Positions 17,259 through 26,509 of a DNA stretch of 64,000 nt are shown here, in pieces. Location of the stretch: NCBI GenBank assembly GCA_017302015.1, contig JAFLEE010000013.1, forward strand, positions 23,062-87,061, in the 5' to 3' direction. The translations under genes and the position numbers were made by a program. The notes under the pieces were generated by a model. It was not told the DNA's origin, did not search any database, and saw nothing but the letters and a program-made list of their open reading frames with translations. Every line of letters starts with the position of its first letter. Within the stretch, counting starts at the first letter, position 1. This stretch comes from Spirochaetota bacterium (GTDB taxonomy: Bacteria; Spirochaetota; UBA12135; COTS27; JAFLEE01).

Positions 17259-17441
17259 TTCCTTTCAACCGGGCCACGAGAACGTCGCCGCCTTCTTTAC
17301 GGAAAACGGTGCGCATGGGACACCCTTCCGCAGTTCGATGGGAAACTACGGTTGGCACCGATCGCCGCCCCGCGCATCACGTCGCGGTTTGCGGCGCATC
17401 GAAGGTCGCGGAGCAGCGGGGCTGCGGCGCGAGGGATGATT

Positions 17442-17948
17442 ATGGATGAAACAATGAATAAACCAGGCGAAGAGCGGCCCCGCGTCTACCGGATGCCCGC
17501 CGAATCCTACGATCTTTCCCTCCTGACCGAGCTCCGCCACCGGGTCGCGGACCAGATCAAGGACCTCCCGGAGGAGGTCGGCAACCGGCGGCCTCCCGGG
17601 GTCAAGAACTCCATCCATTTTCTCGTCTGGCACCTCTGCGACGGCGAAGGGCGCTGGCTCTCCACCTTCGATGCGGGCCTGAAGGAAGCCTACGCCGCGA
17701 TCTTCATTCCCCCCTTCACCAAGGATGATCCCATCCCGCGAGCCGCCTTAGATGGCGTCTTCGAATCCTCCAAGCGCCTTCTCGGCCTGTACGCGGAAAG
17801 CGGGCGGCCCCGTACGATCCCCCCGCGTTTCGGCCATGAACGCGCGGCCCTCGCCCACCTCCACTGGCACTGGGCCTACCATTGCGGCCAGATCGGCCTC
17901 CTTCGGGTGATGCTCGGCTATCCGTATACCTGGAAATTCCAGGAATAG
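17442..17948 (+). CDS. DinB-family protein
   Basis: This 168-residue protein has the DinB four-helix-bundle metal-site pattern: the first His in FLVWHLCDGEGRW (near residue 60) and the C-terminal pair in HWHWAYHCGQIGLLRVML. DinB-like proteins bind a divalent metal; the best-studied members are thiol- or DNA-damage-related transferases. The ATG at 17442 has GAGGG six bases upstream. It has no obvious operon partner, and the O-methyltransferase gene starts 138 bp downstream. Confidence 0.8.
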   Translation: MDETMNKPGEERPRVYRMPAESYDLSLLTELRHRVADQIKDLPEEVGNRRPPGVKNSIHFLVWHLCDGEGRWLSTFDAGLKEAYAAIFIPPFTKDDPIPRAALDGVFESSKRLLGLYAESGRPRTIPPRFGHERAALAHLHWHWAYHCGQIGLLRVMLGYPYTWKFQE

Positions 17949-18086
17949 CCGGCGGCTGGATCTCCTGCGGGAGTTCCAATCGTTCGCCGCGTGAATCATC
18001 CGGACCCCTTTACACGCCTCGGAAGGACTCGGATAATGGGGCTTACGCGACGGCCGCCCGTGCGCCGTCGCCTCCGGAGCATCCCC

Positions 18087-18743
18087 ATGAAAGGCCAGCC
18101 CCTCACCGAACCGCTTTGGGAATACATCGTCTCCACCTTCGCCGAAGAAGACGCGCTCCTTCGCGCCATGGTCGAGGAGGCGAAGGCCGCGGCGATCCCC
18201 CTCATCCACATCGCCCCCGAGCAGGGAAAATTCCTCCAGGTGCTCATGAAACTCGTCTCGGCGAAGAAGGTACTGGAAGTGGGGTCCCTCTTCGGCTATA
18301 GCGCGGTGTGGATGGGGCGGGCGCTGCCTCCCGGGGGGCGGCTCGTCACCCTCGAACTCGAGGCAAAGCACGCGGCCATGACGCGCACCAACCTCGAGCG
18401 CGCCGGCCTGGGCCCGGTCGCCCGCGTGGTCGAGGGGGATGCGCGAAAAACCCTGCCGACCCTCGCCGGCGAAGCCCCCTTCGATCTGGCTTTCGTCGAC
18501 GCCGCCAAGATGCAGTACATCGAATACTTCGAGCCGGTCCTCGCTCTCTTGCGCCCCGGCGCCGTGCTCGTGGCGGATAATGCCAGCGCCCACGGCGAGG
18601 TCTGGAAATCGGACCCCATCCCCGAGCGGGCCGCGGGCGCCCGCGCCATGAACGCGCGCATGGCCGAAGACCCGCGCCTCACCTCCCTCCTCGTGCCCAT
18701 CGGCGACGGGATGTGCGTGGGCGTGCTCACGGCCGGCGGCTGA
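18087..18743 (+). CDS. O-methyltransferase family 3 protein
   Basis: The 218-residue sequence has the SAM-binding VLEVGSLFGYSAVWMGRALP (motif I), VTLELEAKHAAM (motif II acidic residue), FDLAFVDAAKMQYIEYFEPVLALL with the metal-ligand Asp, and LRPGAVLVADNAS with the second Asp-Asn metal ligands. This is the catechol/caffeoyl-CoA O-methyltransferase-like family, which is Mg-dependent. GGAG lies 8 bases before the chosen ATG. The methyl acceptor is unknown. Confidence 0.88.
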   Translation: MKGQPLTEPLWEYIVSTFAEEDALLRAMVEEAKAAAIPLIHIAPEQGKFLQVLMKLVSAKKVLEVGSLFGYSAVWMGRALPPGGRLVTLELEAKHAAMTRTNLERAGLGPVARVVEGDARKTLPTLAGEAPFDLAFVDAAKMQYIEYFEPVLALLRPGAVLVADNASAHGEVWKSDPIPERAAGARAMNARMAEDPRLTSLLVPIGDGMCVGVLTAGG

Positions 18744-18776
18744 TCCGGCCCCGAAGGGCTTAGGCGGGCCGACCGA

Positions 18777-21176
18777 TTATTTGACGCTGGGCAGCGCCCA
18801 GACCCCGTGGTCCGAGCCGACCCCGTCGCCCCCATCGAGGCAGACGAGTTTGATTTTAGTCGCCCCGGCGAGGCCCACCTCCACCGGCAGGGGCGCATCG
18901 CCCCCGCCCACGACGGGCGATTTGAAGGCCGATTCCCATCCCCCATCCTTCCATAATTGGACCTCGAAGGACACGGAGCCCCGGCCCGCAGTTTGGTCCT
19001 CGATCCCCACGAGGGCGCGAAACGATTTTCCCTTCAGGTCCGAGAGCGAAAAGACCACCTCGCCCCGGCGGGTATCGCCCTTCGGGTGGAGCAGCAGGCT
19101 CTTCGGGTAGAAGACGCCGACGATGGAGGCGCTCTGGTTGTCGGCGTAGCGCTTATTGCGGTGGAGGGTGTCCCGATGGACGCTGAAACTCTCCTCGGTC
19201 AGATCGCTTAAGTACCGGGCCCCGGGGTCCACTTCGGCGGTGGAAATCCCCAGGGAGGCTGAGGCCAACCGTTCGCGCACGAACGACGGGGCGCTCACCG
19301 CAGCAGTCGCCCCGTTCGCCGGGGGCACCGCCACCCAGCGTTCCCAGCCGGGCCAAGGGGCGCTTTCGGGATCCATCCAGATCGGCAATTTGGAGTAGCG
19401 TTCGATGAGGTCCGTCCAGACGGCGCCGTGGGGCCCCTCCCTTTGGGCGGTCGTGGAAACGGCTCGCACCGCCTCGGGGCCCGAGCGCTCCCCGAGTTGG
19501 GAAAGGGAGAGGGATCGGATGGGCATGAAGGCCCCGCCGTACTCCACGTGCCCCAATTCGCCGTGGTGGTGGCCCCCGCCCGCGTCTTCGGCCCGCGCCG
19601 ACCGCCCGCTCCCCAGGAGCAGGCATCCCGCGGCCCAATTATTGAGCACCCCGGGCACCCGGTTGAGCCAGAGATCGGCCCAGCCGAGTTGGTCGTTGCG
19701 GATGGCGCAATTCCAGGCCAGGCTGAAGGCCGCGCATTGGCCGTGGGGCGCGTTGGTGCAGCCCCGCATGGCGATGGGCGCGTGGCAGGCCACCTGGTCG
19801 TAGAGGTGCCCGTAGCCCCAGAGTTGGTGCCACTCGATGTTGAGGTGGTCCCGCTCGCTATAGCAGTCGCGGAAGACCCCGCCTTCCCAGGTGCCGTTGC
19901 CCACGAACGCGTGGCGGGCGTAGCGGCCGTAGCAGCGTTGCACGAGCATATCGTCGGCGGTGATGTTGAAATAGTACTTGCGGGCGCCCGTATGGGTGGC
20001 GGGCGTGTCGCGGCTGACGCCGTCGAGCATGGCGCAATCCTCCACCGTCACGCGGCTGCTCCCGTTGGGGGTCATGAGGCTCATGCTGTAGAAGAAGCCC
20101 GTGCAGCGGCGCATCCACACATCCGTCGCGCCCTCGCAGTAGAAGATCGTGAAGGGATGGTTCTCGTCGTTGAAATAGCCCGCCTTGTCCGTCTCGCCGG
20201 CGTCGTAGCCCGAGAGGAAGAGGATGTCTTCGATGCCGATATGGTAGGGGCGCGTGTCGGCGAGGATCTGGTGGACGCGGCAGCGGCCGACGAGGCCCGC
20301 CTTGCGGTCGATCGCCAGGGAGAGGGGCCGCTCGAGGGTCACGGTCTTCGCCGCGGAATCGACCGAGGCCACGCGCCGACGCAGGCGCGGCACGACGGTG
20401 CGCGTGCCCCAATCCATGGGCCGCTTGATCGCCTCGAGCCACTTGTCGGTATAGACCACCTCGAGGAGGATCTCCATGCCGGGGCGGATCCCCGAGGCGT
20501 CGACCACCGGGATCACCCGCTCCCCGCAAGCCAAGGAAGCGTCGGCGGGCACTTCGGTCAGGGCGCGGCGCTCCACGGCGCCCTTGGCGGTGAGCAGGAA
20601 GGTCGGCACCATCCCGCCCTCCACCGAGATCCCGCCGAGGTACTGCATCTCGGTGGATTTCTGCACCACGGGACGGTGGTAGATCCAGGTTCCGCCGAAG
20701 CCCGCCCCGCTGCCGCGCACGACCACGCCGCTGGCGGGGATGCGCAGGGTCTCGCGCAGCGTGAAATTCCCCTTGCCGAGGAGCAGCGCGCCGCGGAACC
20801 CGTCGGGGCCCATCGGCAGGGCCGCCAGGGCATCGAGGGCCTTCTGGATATCGGCGCTGCGGTCCCTGGAGGGGTCGGCCGCATCCGCCTCCACCGTCTG
20901 GCGGATCGCGACGGTCGGGATCGGCACCCCGCCGCCCATATAGCCGGCGAAGGAGAAATCGGGGAGCCGGTTCCCGTCCTCGTCCGGGGTATAACGGAGC
21001 CGCTTCCCTTCTTGAATCGCGAGCGCCTTGGGGGTCGATCGGTGGACGTTTTGGGCGTTGGACCGCAGGAAATCCAGGTCGGGGTTGGGATCGGGCGCGC
21101 TCCCGTTGACCGGAGCGGACGCCGAAAGGGCCCACGCGAAAGGAAGGCATAGGAGGGGAAAAAGTCGCGCGCGCAT
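18777..21176 (-). CDS. Secreted right-handed beta-helix protein with C-terminal carbohydrate-binding domain (pectate-lyase-like)
   Basis: This 799-residue protein has a signal peptide (RLFPLLCLPFAWALSASA). The N-terminal third contains the entry to a pectate-lyase-like helix (ADIQKALDALAALPMGPDG...ALLLGKGNFTL and RIPASGVVVRGSG). The middle shows repeated coil-like turns (SRVTVEDCAMLDGVS, DMLVQRCYGRYARHAFVG, GGVFRDCYSERDHLNIEWH). The last ~150 residues resemble an NPCBM-like beta-sandwich (LSDLKGKSFRALVGIED, VSFEVQLWKDG). It is probably a polysaccharide lyase or hydrolase acting outside the cytoplasm; the catalytic residues cannot be assigned. GAGGTGG precedes the ATG at 21176. It faces its own promoter with a palindromic operator. 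Confidence 0.78.
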   Translation of the reverse strand: MRARLFPLLCLPFAWALSASAPVNGSAPDPNPDLDFLRSNAQNVHRSTPKALAIQEGKRLRYTPDEDGNRLPDFSFAGYMGGGVPIPTVAIRQTVEADAADPSRDRSADIQKALDALAALPMGPDGFRGALLLGKGNFTLRETLRIPASGVVVRGSGAGFGGTWIYHRPVVQKSTEMQYLGGISVEGGMVPTFLLTAKGAVERRALTEVPADASLACGERVIPVVDASGIRPGMEILLEVVYTDKWLEAIKRPMDWGTRTVVPRLRRRVASVDSAAKTVTLERPLSLAIDRKAGLVGRCRVHQILADTRPYHIGIEDILFLSGYDAGETDKAGYFNDENHPFTIFYCEGATDVWMRRCTGFFYSMSLMTPNGSSRVTVEDCAMLDGVSRDTPATHTGARKYYFNITADDMLVQRCYGRYARHAFVGNGTWEGGVFRDCYSERDHLNIEWHQLWGYGHLYDQVACHAPIAMRGCTNAPHGQCAAFSLAWNCAIRNDQLGWADLWLNRVPGVLNNWAAGCLLLGSGRSARAEDAGGGHHHGELGHVEYGGAFMPIRSLSLSQLGERSGPEAVRAVSTTAQREGPHGAVWTDLIERYSKLPIWMDPESAPWPGWERWVAVPPANGATAAVSAPSFVRERLASASLGISTAEVDPGARYLSDLTEESFSVHRDTLHRNKRYADNQSASIVGVFYPKSLLLHPKGDTRRGEVVFSLSDLKGKSFRALVGIEDQTAGRGSVSFEVQLWKDGGWESAFKSPVVGGGDAPLPVEVGLAGATKIKLVCLDGGDGVGSDHGVWALPSVK

Positions 21177-21201
21177 CGGGCCACCTCGGGAAGGCCATGG
21201 G

Positions 21202-21230
21202 TATCTAAGCGGATGGCCATCCACTACCAA
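21202..21230 (-). promoter_or_regulatory. Promoter of the beta-helix protein gene
   Basis: On the minus strand, TTGGTA (21230-21225) and TAGATA (21207-21202) are exactly 17 bp apart and 26 bp before the ATG. The spacer is occupied by a perfect palindrome. Confidence 0.5.
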
Positions 21231-21235
21231 GTAGT
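21211..21235. promoter_or_regulatory. Double palindrome, candidate operator
   Basis: GGATGGCCATCC (21211-21222) is a perfect 12-bp palindrome lying between the -35 and -10 elements. Immediately upstream, ACTAC-CAA-GTAGT (21223-21235) is a second inverted repeat that covers the -35. A repressor bound here would block the promoter. Confidence 0.5.
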
Positions 21236-21460
21236 ATGAACCCTGGGGATTCCTTTGTCAATCGGGATCCAACCGAATGTTTGGGTCGCCGATGGCCCCC
21301 ATCATCCCGGGGCGCCGCGCTTCCGCCGTACCTTCGCCGCGGCCCGCGGCGCCCGAGGCGGGGTGCCGCAAGGGGCGAAGCGCCGTTGATGAAATCCAAC
21401 CCGTGGAGTACCATGGCGTTCCAGGTTTTCCCCCGCCCAAGACCCCTCCCCGAGGCCCCC

Positions 21461-21808
21461 ATGATCGTGAAACCCGCCCCCGAGAACCATTACACCTGGG
21501 GCGAACAATGCGACGGATGGAAGCTCACCTCCGGCGATGCGCTCAGCGTCATCGAGGAGCGCATGCCCCCGAGCACGAGCGAGACTTCCCACCACCACCG
21601 GGACGCCACCCAATTCTTCCGGGTGCTCAAGGGCGTGCTGATCCTGGAAGTGGAGGGCGAACGCTATTCCCTCAAGGCCGGGGAAGGCCTCGAAGTCTCC
21701 CCGGGGGAACGCCATAAGGCGATCAACGCCTCGCCCCAGCCCTGCGTCTTCCTCGTCTGCTCCGCCCCGTCCACCGAAGGCGATCGCATCGAGGCGAAAT
21801 CCCGTTAA
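21461..21808 (+). CDS. Cupin-domain protein
   Basis: This 115-residue single-cupin protein carries motif 1 ETSHHHRDATQFFRVLKGV, with the three adjacent His and the Glu-like position for metal binding, and motif 2 PGERHKAIN with the last His. CGAGG precedes the ATG. The frame continues upstream to 21236, but that part is not cupin and overlaps the operator region. Such cupins often isomerise or bind small sugars or acids. It lies convergent to the heparinase-type gene (16 bp gap) and divergent from the beta-helix gene, so it may belong to the same degradation locus. Confidence 0.85.
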   Translation: MIVKPAPENHYTWGEQCDGWKLTSGDALSVIEERMPPSTSETSHHHRDATQFFRVLKGVLILEVEGERYSLKAGEGLEVSPGERHKAINASPQPCVFLVCSAPSTEGDRIEAKSR

Positions 21809-21824
21809 GCGGCGCGGCCGTCGC

Positions 21825-24503
21825 CTATTCGATTTTCCAGCCCTCGGAGGCGCCTTCGGCCTTCCAAGCCCCCGCGGCCCGTCGCAAGACCAGGGGCCCC
21901 GATTTCGCGCTCAAGGTTCCGATCTCGCTCTTTAACCTCTTGCCCGAGAGGCCCGCGGCGACCACGTTTTTCCCCTCGCGCAGCACGAAGGCGAACGCGC
22001 CGTCGAGGTCGGCCTGGGGCCCGATCCAGATGCGGCAGGACGCGGCGCCGCTTCGGATTTCCACCACGCCCTCCCCCGCCTTCTGCGCGCTGAAGGATTT
22101 TTCTTCCTCGCCCGCCGCCTGGATGGCCAAGGCGGTCAAGAAGACCGTCCCGCGGGAGGCCGAGGCGCCCAGTTCCAGGTGGTAGCCCCGCTGTTGGGGA
22201 CGGGGCGGTCCCGGATAGATCTGGGTCTCCACGACGGTGGGCTCGACCTTGGAGGCCTTGAAATCGGAGAGTACCTGGAGGCAGAGGCGGGAGCCCGCAT
22301 GCTCCGAGATCCAACGTCCGCGCCCGCTCTCCCGGGGTTCCCGGTCGCCGTGGAGGAAGGAGGCGAAGGTATGGGCCTTCGCCGCCGAGACCTCGTCGAG
22401 GACGACCAGGAAGCGCCCGTCCACGAGGATCAGGTGCCGTCGCAAGGAGTCGAGTTCCAGGCTCTCGGGGTAAGCGTCTTCCAAGACCGCCGTTCCCGCG
22501 GCCACGGCGCTGGCGAGCCACGTATTCGTGAGGCGGATGCGGTTGAGCCGGTCGTAGGGCATGCCCGCCCATTGGGAGAAGGGGGAGTTCTCCCGGGCGA
22601 TCTGGCCCTGCCCGTCGATGACGAGGGTGTTATGCCATTCGGTGCGCTTCGTCCCGTAGCCCGTATCGCCGGCGAGGAAACCGCCCCGGCTCCACAAGAG
22701 GAAGGATCCCGCGTCGGGATGGGCGTGGCCCAGGCCGGGGCGCCATTCGGGGTAGAGCGGATAGAGCGTGGCGATGTGGTGGCCCGCCGGCGGCCCGCTC
22801 TTGAAGGCCAGGGCGGTGGCGTTCCCATCGCCGAAGGCGCTCCTCCAATGGAGGACATCCACGTCCTCGAAATGGTGCCAGGGCGGGAACTCGGCGCGCG
22901 CCGGCATCGGCACGGATTTTTTCGGCACCTCGATGCCGCTCATCAGGAAGAACAGGGAATCATCCGAGCTGTAATTGGTCAGGCGCGCGGTCTGGCACTT
23001 GACGAAATCGCTTAGGAGGGGCGACGGGCGCTCCTGGAGGAGGAGGACGGGCAGGAGCGAAGCGATGCGCGTGGGCAGGGTGTGCCAGGGCAGGTCGTAG
23101 CCCCGCTGGAAGCCGTCCCCGTGCTCCACCCGGGGGCCCCAATCGGCGAAGTCGAACACGAAGTCGGGATCGGGGAGGAAGGTATGGACGAGGTATTCGG
23201 GGATGCCGCGGAAGGGCGGCTCTCCGAGGAGGTCGACCCCCGTGGTCCGCTTCAAGGCGACGGCGTAGCTGAGGGGATAGACCATGGTGAACGACCAATA
23301 GTTGATCCCCTCGAAGAACCAGCCGTCGTGGGAGAGGGCCGGAAAACTGCGGGCGTTCATATTGCGGGCGAAGACGCCCCAAGCGGCGGCCTCGGGCAAT
23401 TCATCGGCCAAAACCATCGCCGCGAGGCCCAGGGCGCAGACGGGGATGATAAGGTGGTTCTGCTCGTAGGCGTAGCTCCCGTAGGAGCTCAGGCTCTCGT
23501 AGGCTTGGCGCCCCTGGGAAACGAGCGCCCTTCGGACGACGGCCAACTCCTCTTCCGGGACTTTTCCGTGGAGCGCGTCGTAGAGGATCGAGAAACCCAG
23601 GAGCATCCCGCCCGTGGTGAGATCCCGGTTCCCGGAAGTCGGGCTCTTCAGGTCGATGACGATGGGCTGGAAGCCCTCGATCATCGGGCGCCATTTGCGC
23701 AGCGCCTCGAGGTAGGCCGCCTCGCCCGTCACCCGCCAGCACACCGCCATCCACGCGAGTTTCGTCGCGAACCAGGCGTTCTCCTTCTCCTGGAGGGGGA
23801 TCGGCGCCGTCGAGAGAATTTTCCCCTCGATGGGCGGAAGCAGGCGCTCGAAGGCCCGGGGATCCTTTTGGAAACGCCCGGCCAAGGTTCCCAGCGTCTT
23901 GGCGTCGGTGAAGAGCCGGGGATGGACGCCCCGAGCGGCGGGGTTTAGTTCGAAGCGGCCCTCGAAGAGCGCCGCGCGCGTCGGCGTCTGCGCCGGCTTC
24001 GCCTTCGCACTGGCCACCTTTTCGTCTTCCACGAGTTCGACCCCCTCCAGGTCCACCCGCGAGGGCCCGGCCTGCTTGAACTTGGCGTAGACGGTGAACT
24101 CCTTGATGAGATCCTCCGCCGTCCACGCGCCGGCGACGGGCGATTTTCCGTCGGTGACGAGGTCTTTGAGGGGGACGGCGAACGAGAGATCCTTGACCAC
24201 CGGCCCGTCGGCCACCTTGGCGAACCCGCGTTTGCCCGAAACCGCGGTGAAGTTCATCGCGACGTAGACGAGGGGAAGCTCGCTCTCGATGCGGATGCGG
24301 CCCTTGGCCGCCAGGGCGGCCTTCCAGGCGATGGGCGAAGGCGGACTAAACTTGACGGTGTTGAAGGTATCCGACGAGGCCTGCTGCGCGGGGGACGACT
24401 GGCGAAAGTAGACCTCGCCCTGGGCGGCGGAAGCCGGCAAACCGAAAACGATCCAGAGCGCGATCCACGGGAAGAACGCTCGGCATCCAGGTCGCGGTTT
24501 CAT
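21825..24503 (-). CDS. Secreted heparinase II/III-family polysaccharide lyase-like protein
   Basis: A signal peptide (FFPWIALWIVFGLPASAAQG) is followed by an N-terminal beta domain (residues ~30-180). Next comes an alpha/alpha toroid (LAWMAVCWRVTGEAAYLEAL, SSYGSYAYEQNHLIIPVCALGLAAM, HDGWFFEGINYW). After that is a heparinase II/III beta-sheet domain with GLGHAHPDAGSFLLWSRGGF, DTGYGTKRTEWHNTLVIDGQGQ and LILVDGRFLVVLDEV. The N-H in YEQNH, Y in EGINYW and H in GHAHPD match the usual catalytic Asn/His, Tyr and metal-site His of this fold. Total length is 892 residues. GGAGGTG precedes the ATG. The substrate is likely a uronic-acid-containing glycan. Confidence 0.85.
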   Translation of the reverse strand: MKPRPGCRAFFPWIALWIVFGLPASAAQGEVYFRQSSPAQQASSDTFNTVKFSPPSPIAWKAALAAKGRIRIESELPLVYVAMNFTAVSGKRGFAKVADGPVVKDLSFAVPLKDLVTDGKSPVAGAWTAEDLIKEFTVYAKFKQAGPSRVDLEGVELVEDEKVASAKAKPAQTPTRAALFEGRFELNPAARGVHPRLFTDAKTLGTLAGRFQKDPRAFERLLPPIEGKILSTAPIPLQEKENAWFATKLAWMAVCWRVTGEAAYLEALRKWRPMIEGFQPIVIDLKSPTSGNRDLTTGGMLLGFSILYDALHGKVPEEELAVVRRALVSQGRQAYESLSSYGSYAYEQNHLIIPVCALGLAAMVLADELPEAAAWGVFARNMNARSFPALSHDGWFFEGINYWSFTMVYPLSYAVALKRTTGVDLLGEPPFRGIPEYLVHTFLPDPDFVFDFADWGPRVEHGDGFQRGYDLPWHTLPTRIASLLPVLLLQERPSPLLSDFVKCQTARLTNYSSDDSLFFLMSGIEVPKKSVPMPARAEFPPWHHFEDVDVLHWRSAFGDGNATALAFKSGPPAGHHIATLYPLYPEWRPGLGHAHPDAGSFLLWSRGGFLAGDTGYGTKRTEWHNTLVIDGQGQIARENSPFSQWAGMPYDRLNRIRLTNTWLASAVAAGTAVLEDAYPESLELDSLRRHLILVDGRFLVVLDEVSAAKAHTFASFLHGDREPRESGRGRWISEHAGSRLCLQVLSDFKASKVEPTVVETQIYPGPPRPQQRGYHLELGASASRGTVFLTALAIQAAGEEEKSFSAQKAGEGVVEIRSGAASCRIWIGPQADLDGAFAFVLREGKNVVAAGLSGKRLKSEIGTLSAKSGPLVLRRAAGAWKAEGASEGWKIE

Positions 24504-24534
24504 CGGCACCTCCGGCCCCCGGGGCCCGGCCCAT

Positions 24535-24574
24535 ATATTAGGGGGCAAACCCGCCGTCCGTTTGGCGAAAACGG
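24535..24574 (-). promoter_or_regulatory. Candidate promoter/operator of the heparinase-type gene
   Basis: A perfect inverted repeat CCGTTT-GGCGA-AAACGG (24558-24574) lies where the -35 would be for a TAATAT -10 at 24540-24535 (minus strand), 31 bp before the ATG. No good -35 hexamer is present, suggesting a weak or activator-dependent promoter. Confidence 0.35.
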
Positions 24575-24640
24575 GCGCGCCACAGGCATTTTAAGGGAAG
24601 AAGGCGGGAAGCCGCGCGGGGCGGAACCCGGGCCGGCCCC

Positions 24641-26482
24641 TTAGGGCGCGGCGGTATAGCGCCGCAGCGAGGCCTCCGTCGGCACCACGCGCATCAAGGA
24701 GACCGTATCCTCGAAGCCCTTGAGCTTCGTCTCCACAGCTTCGACCCGGGCCCCCGATCCGTCGAGGAAGGCCCGCACCGCCTCCCGGTCGTAGAGCGTC
24801 CGGCTGAGGATGAGCTCGTTGCCCCGGCCGACGCCTTCCGTGCGCGCCGCAAGATTCACCGTTTGCCCGAAATAATCCAGGCGCTCGTTGAGCGTGACGG
24901 CGAGGGCCGGCCCGGTGTGGAGCCCGAGTTTCACCAGGAGGGGCGTCGCCCCGCTTCGTCGGTTGAGTTCGGCCATGCCGGCGAGCATGCGGAAGGCGGC
25001 CTCCACCCCCCGCTCCGGAAGGGTGAAGACGGCCATGACCGCGTCGCCGATGGTCTTCACCACCGCCCCGTCGGAGGCGCGCACCGCGGCGAGCAGCACG
25101 TCGAAATGGCGGTTCACCGCGGCGAAAGCCCGCGGATCCCCGTGCTCGTTGTAGAAGCGCGTGGAATCCTTGAGGTCGGTGAAGAGGATCGTGACGGATT
25201 TGAGGGCCAATTCCTGCCCCGGCCGCAGGACTTCGGAGGAGAAGAGCTCCCGGAACCCCTGGTGGGCCGCGGCGTCCGCGGCGGTGACGATATCATCGAG
25301 CCACTCCGCCCGCTCGAGGCGCACGAGGAGTTCCGCGTCGGTAGATCCCCCCTCCAATTGGAACTCGACCCGCCCGGGCGCCACGGCGAGGTCGGCCGCG
25401 CCCGGCTCGGGGAATCGGGCCGTCACGAGGCGCCCTTCGGCGCCCGCGTCCACGTGGAGGAGGCGGCTGCCGGCGCCCGGCAGGCCGACGAGGCGGTACA
25501 TCCCGGGCTCGAGGTCGAGGGCGAGGCGGCGCGGGCCTCGGAGGCGCACCTGGAACCAAACGTGGGCGGTGGCCCCCGGGCCCCCGGTGCAATACACCTG
25601 GCGCTCGACCTTGCGCAGCGACTCGTGGGGGGTGAAATTCAGTTCCACCGACTCGTCGAAATTCGCGGTAAAGTCGATATTGCAGGAGGGGCAATGCCCC
25701 TCGCGCTTCAGGTCGGAGAGGGTCTCGGTGCCATCCTTCGGCCCGCGGCAGGAGGGGCACAGCAGGTTCCAGCCCAGCTCGAAGAGGCCGGCGCGCACGC
25801 CCTTGAGGAAGACCGAGAGCACCTCCCCCCGGTCGAACCCGTGCTGGCGCGCGAAGCGCCAGGGGCGGATCTTGGCCAGATCGCCGTCGTCGGCGGTGAG
25901 GAGGAATCGGGCGAGTCCATCCGCAAGGGCGCTCCCGGCCCCGAGCGCCGCGAGTTTGGCGCGCAGGGCTTCGCGTTCGGCGGGCGCCGCTTCCCGGGCC
26001 GGCCGGAAGGGGTCGACCGGGGCCACCGCGCGCCCCAGGGAAGCTTCCAACTCCCGGTAGGTCGCCGTGAAGCCGGGGGCGATGCGGCGGTCGAAGACCA
26101 GGCGGGTGAGCCACGAGGCGACCGCATTGCGCGCCAGGAAATGGATCGAATTGCGCACGGCCGTCGCCCCGTTTTCTTCCCGGAACTCGCTGCGCAGTTT
26201 AAGCCAATGGAGGGTGCCGCTTGAAAAAACGCGCTCCACCTCGAACCAAGCGTGCCGGACCCACTCGAAGGGCCGCTCTTCGTATTTCATGCGCAGGCCC
26301 AGGATGGGCTCTTCGCCGAACACGCGGCTGCCCCCCCGAGGGTCGGGGCGGAACGCGAAGGTCCGCGGGGCCAGGCCGGCGCGCCGATTGAAGCGCCCGG
26401 TCTGGATCACCCAGGGCCAGAGCCGGGCGAGCGGAGCGGCCACCCGGTTGTCGTAGGATTTCGTCTCCGGGTGCGGGCTCAT
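24641..26482 (-). CDS. DUF5939-like protein with zinc ribbon and class III adenylate/guanylate cyclase domain
   Basis: The 613-residue protein has an N-terminal ~240-residue SRPBCC/DUF5939-type region. It then carries a zinc ribbon (CPSC...CPSC, residues ~250-285), a beta-rich linker, and a C-terminal class III nucleotide cyclase. In the cyclase, both metal-binding Asp are intact (VTILFTDLKDST and IGDAVMAVF), as is the transition-state pair in FGQTVNLAART. It should make cAMP or cGMP. No membrane segment is present. It follows the DegT-fold gene by 27 bp on the same strand. The SulP transporter at the window start has a cNMP-binding domain, which shows that cyclic nucleotides are used in this organism. 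Confidence 0.88.
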   Translation of the reverse strand: MSPHPETKSYDNRVAAPLARLWPWVIQTGRFNRRAGLAPRTFAFRPDPRGGSRVFGEEPILGLRMKYEERPFEWVRHAWFEVERVFSSGTLHWLKLRSEFREENGATAVRNSIHFLARNAVASWLTRLVFDRRIAPGFTATYRELEASLGRAVAPVDPFRPAREAAPAEREALRAKLAALGAGSALADGLARFLLTADDGDLAKIRPWRFARQHGFDRGEVLSVFLKGVRAGLFELGWNLLCPSCRGPKDGTETLSDLKREGHCPSCNIDFTANFDESVELNFTPHESLRKVERQVYCTGGPGATAHVWFQVRLRGPRRLALDLEPGMYRLVGLPGAGSRLLHVDAGAEGRLVTARFPEPGAADLAVAPGRVEFQLEGGSTDAELLVRLERAEWLDDIVTAADAAAHQGFRELFSSEVLRPGQELALKSVTILFTDLKDSTRFYNEHGDPRAFAAVNRHFDVLLAAVRASDGAVVKTIGDAVMAVFTLPERGVEAAFRMLAGMAELNRRSGATPLLVKLGLHTGPALAVTLNERLDYFGQTVNLAARTEGVGRGNELILSRTLYDREAVRAFLDGSGARVEAVETKLKGFEDTVSLMRVVPTEASLRRYTAAP

Positions 26483-26509
26483 GGGGCGGGTCTCTTCCCG
26501 GGGGCGGGC

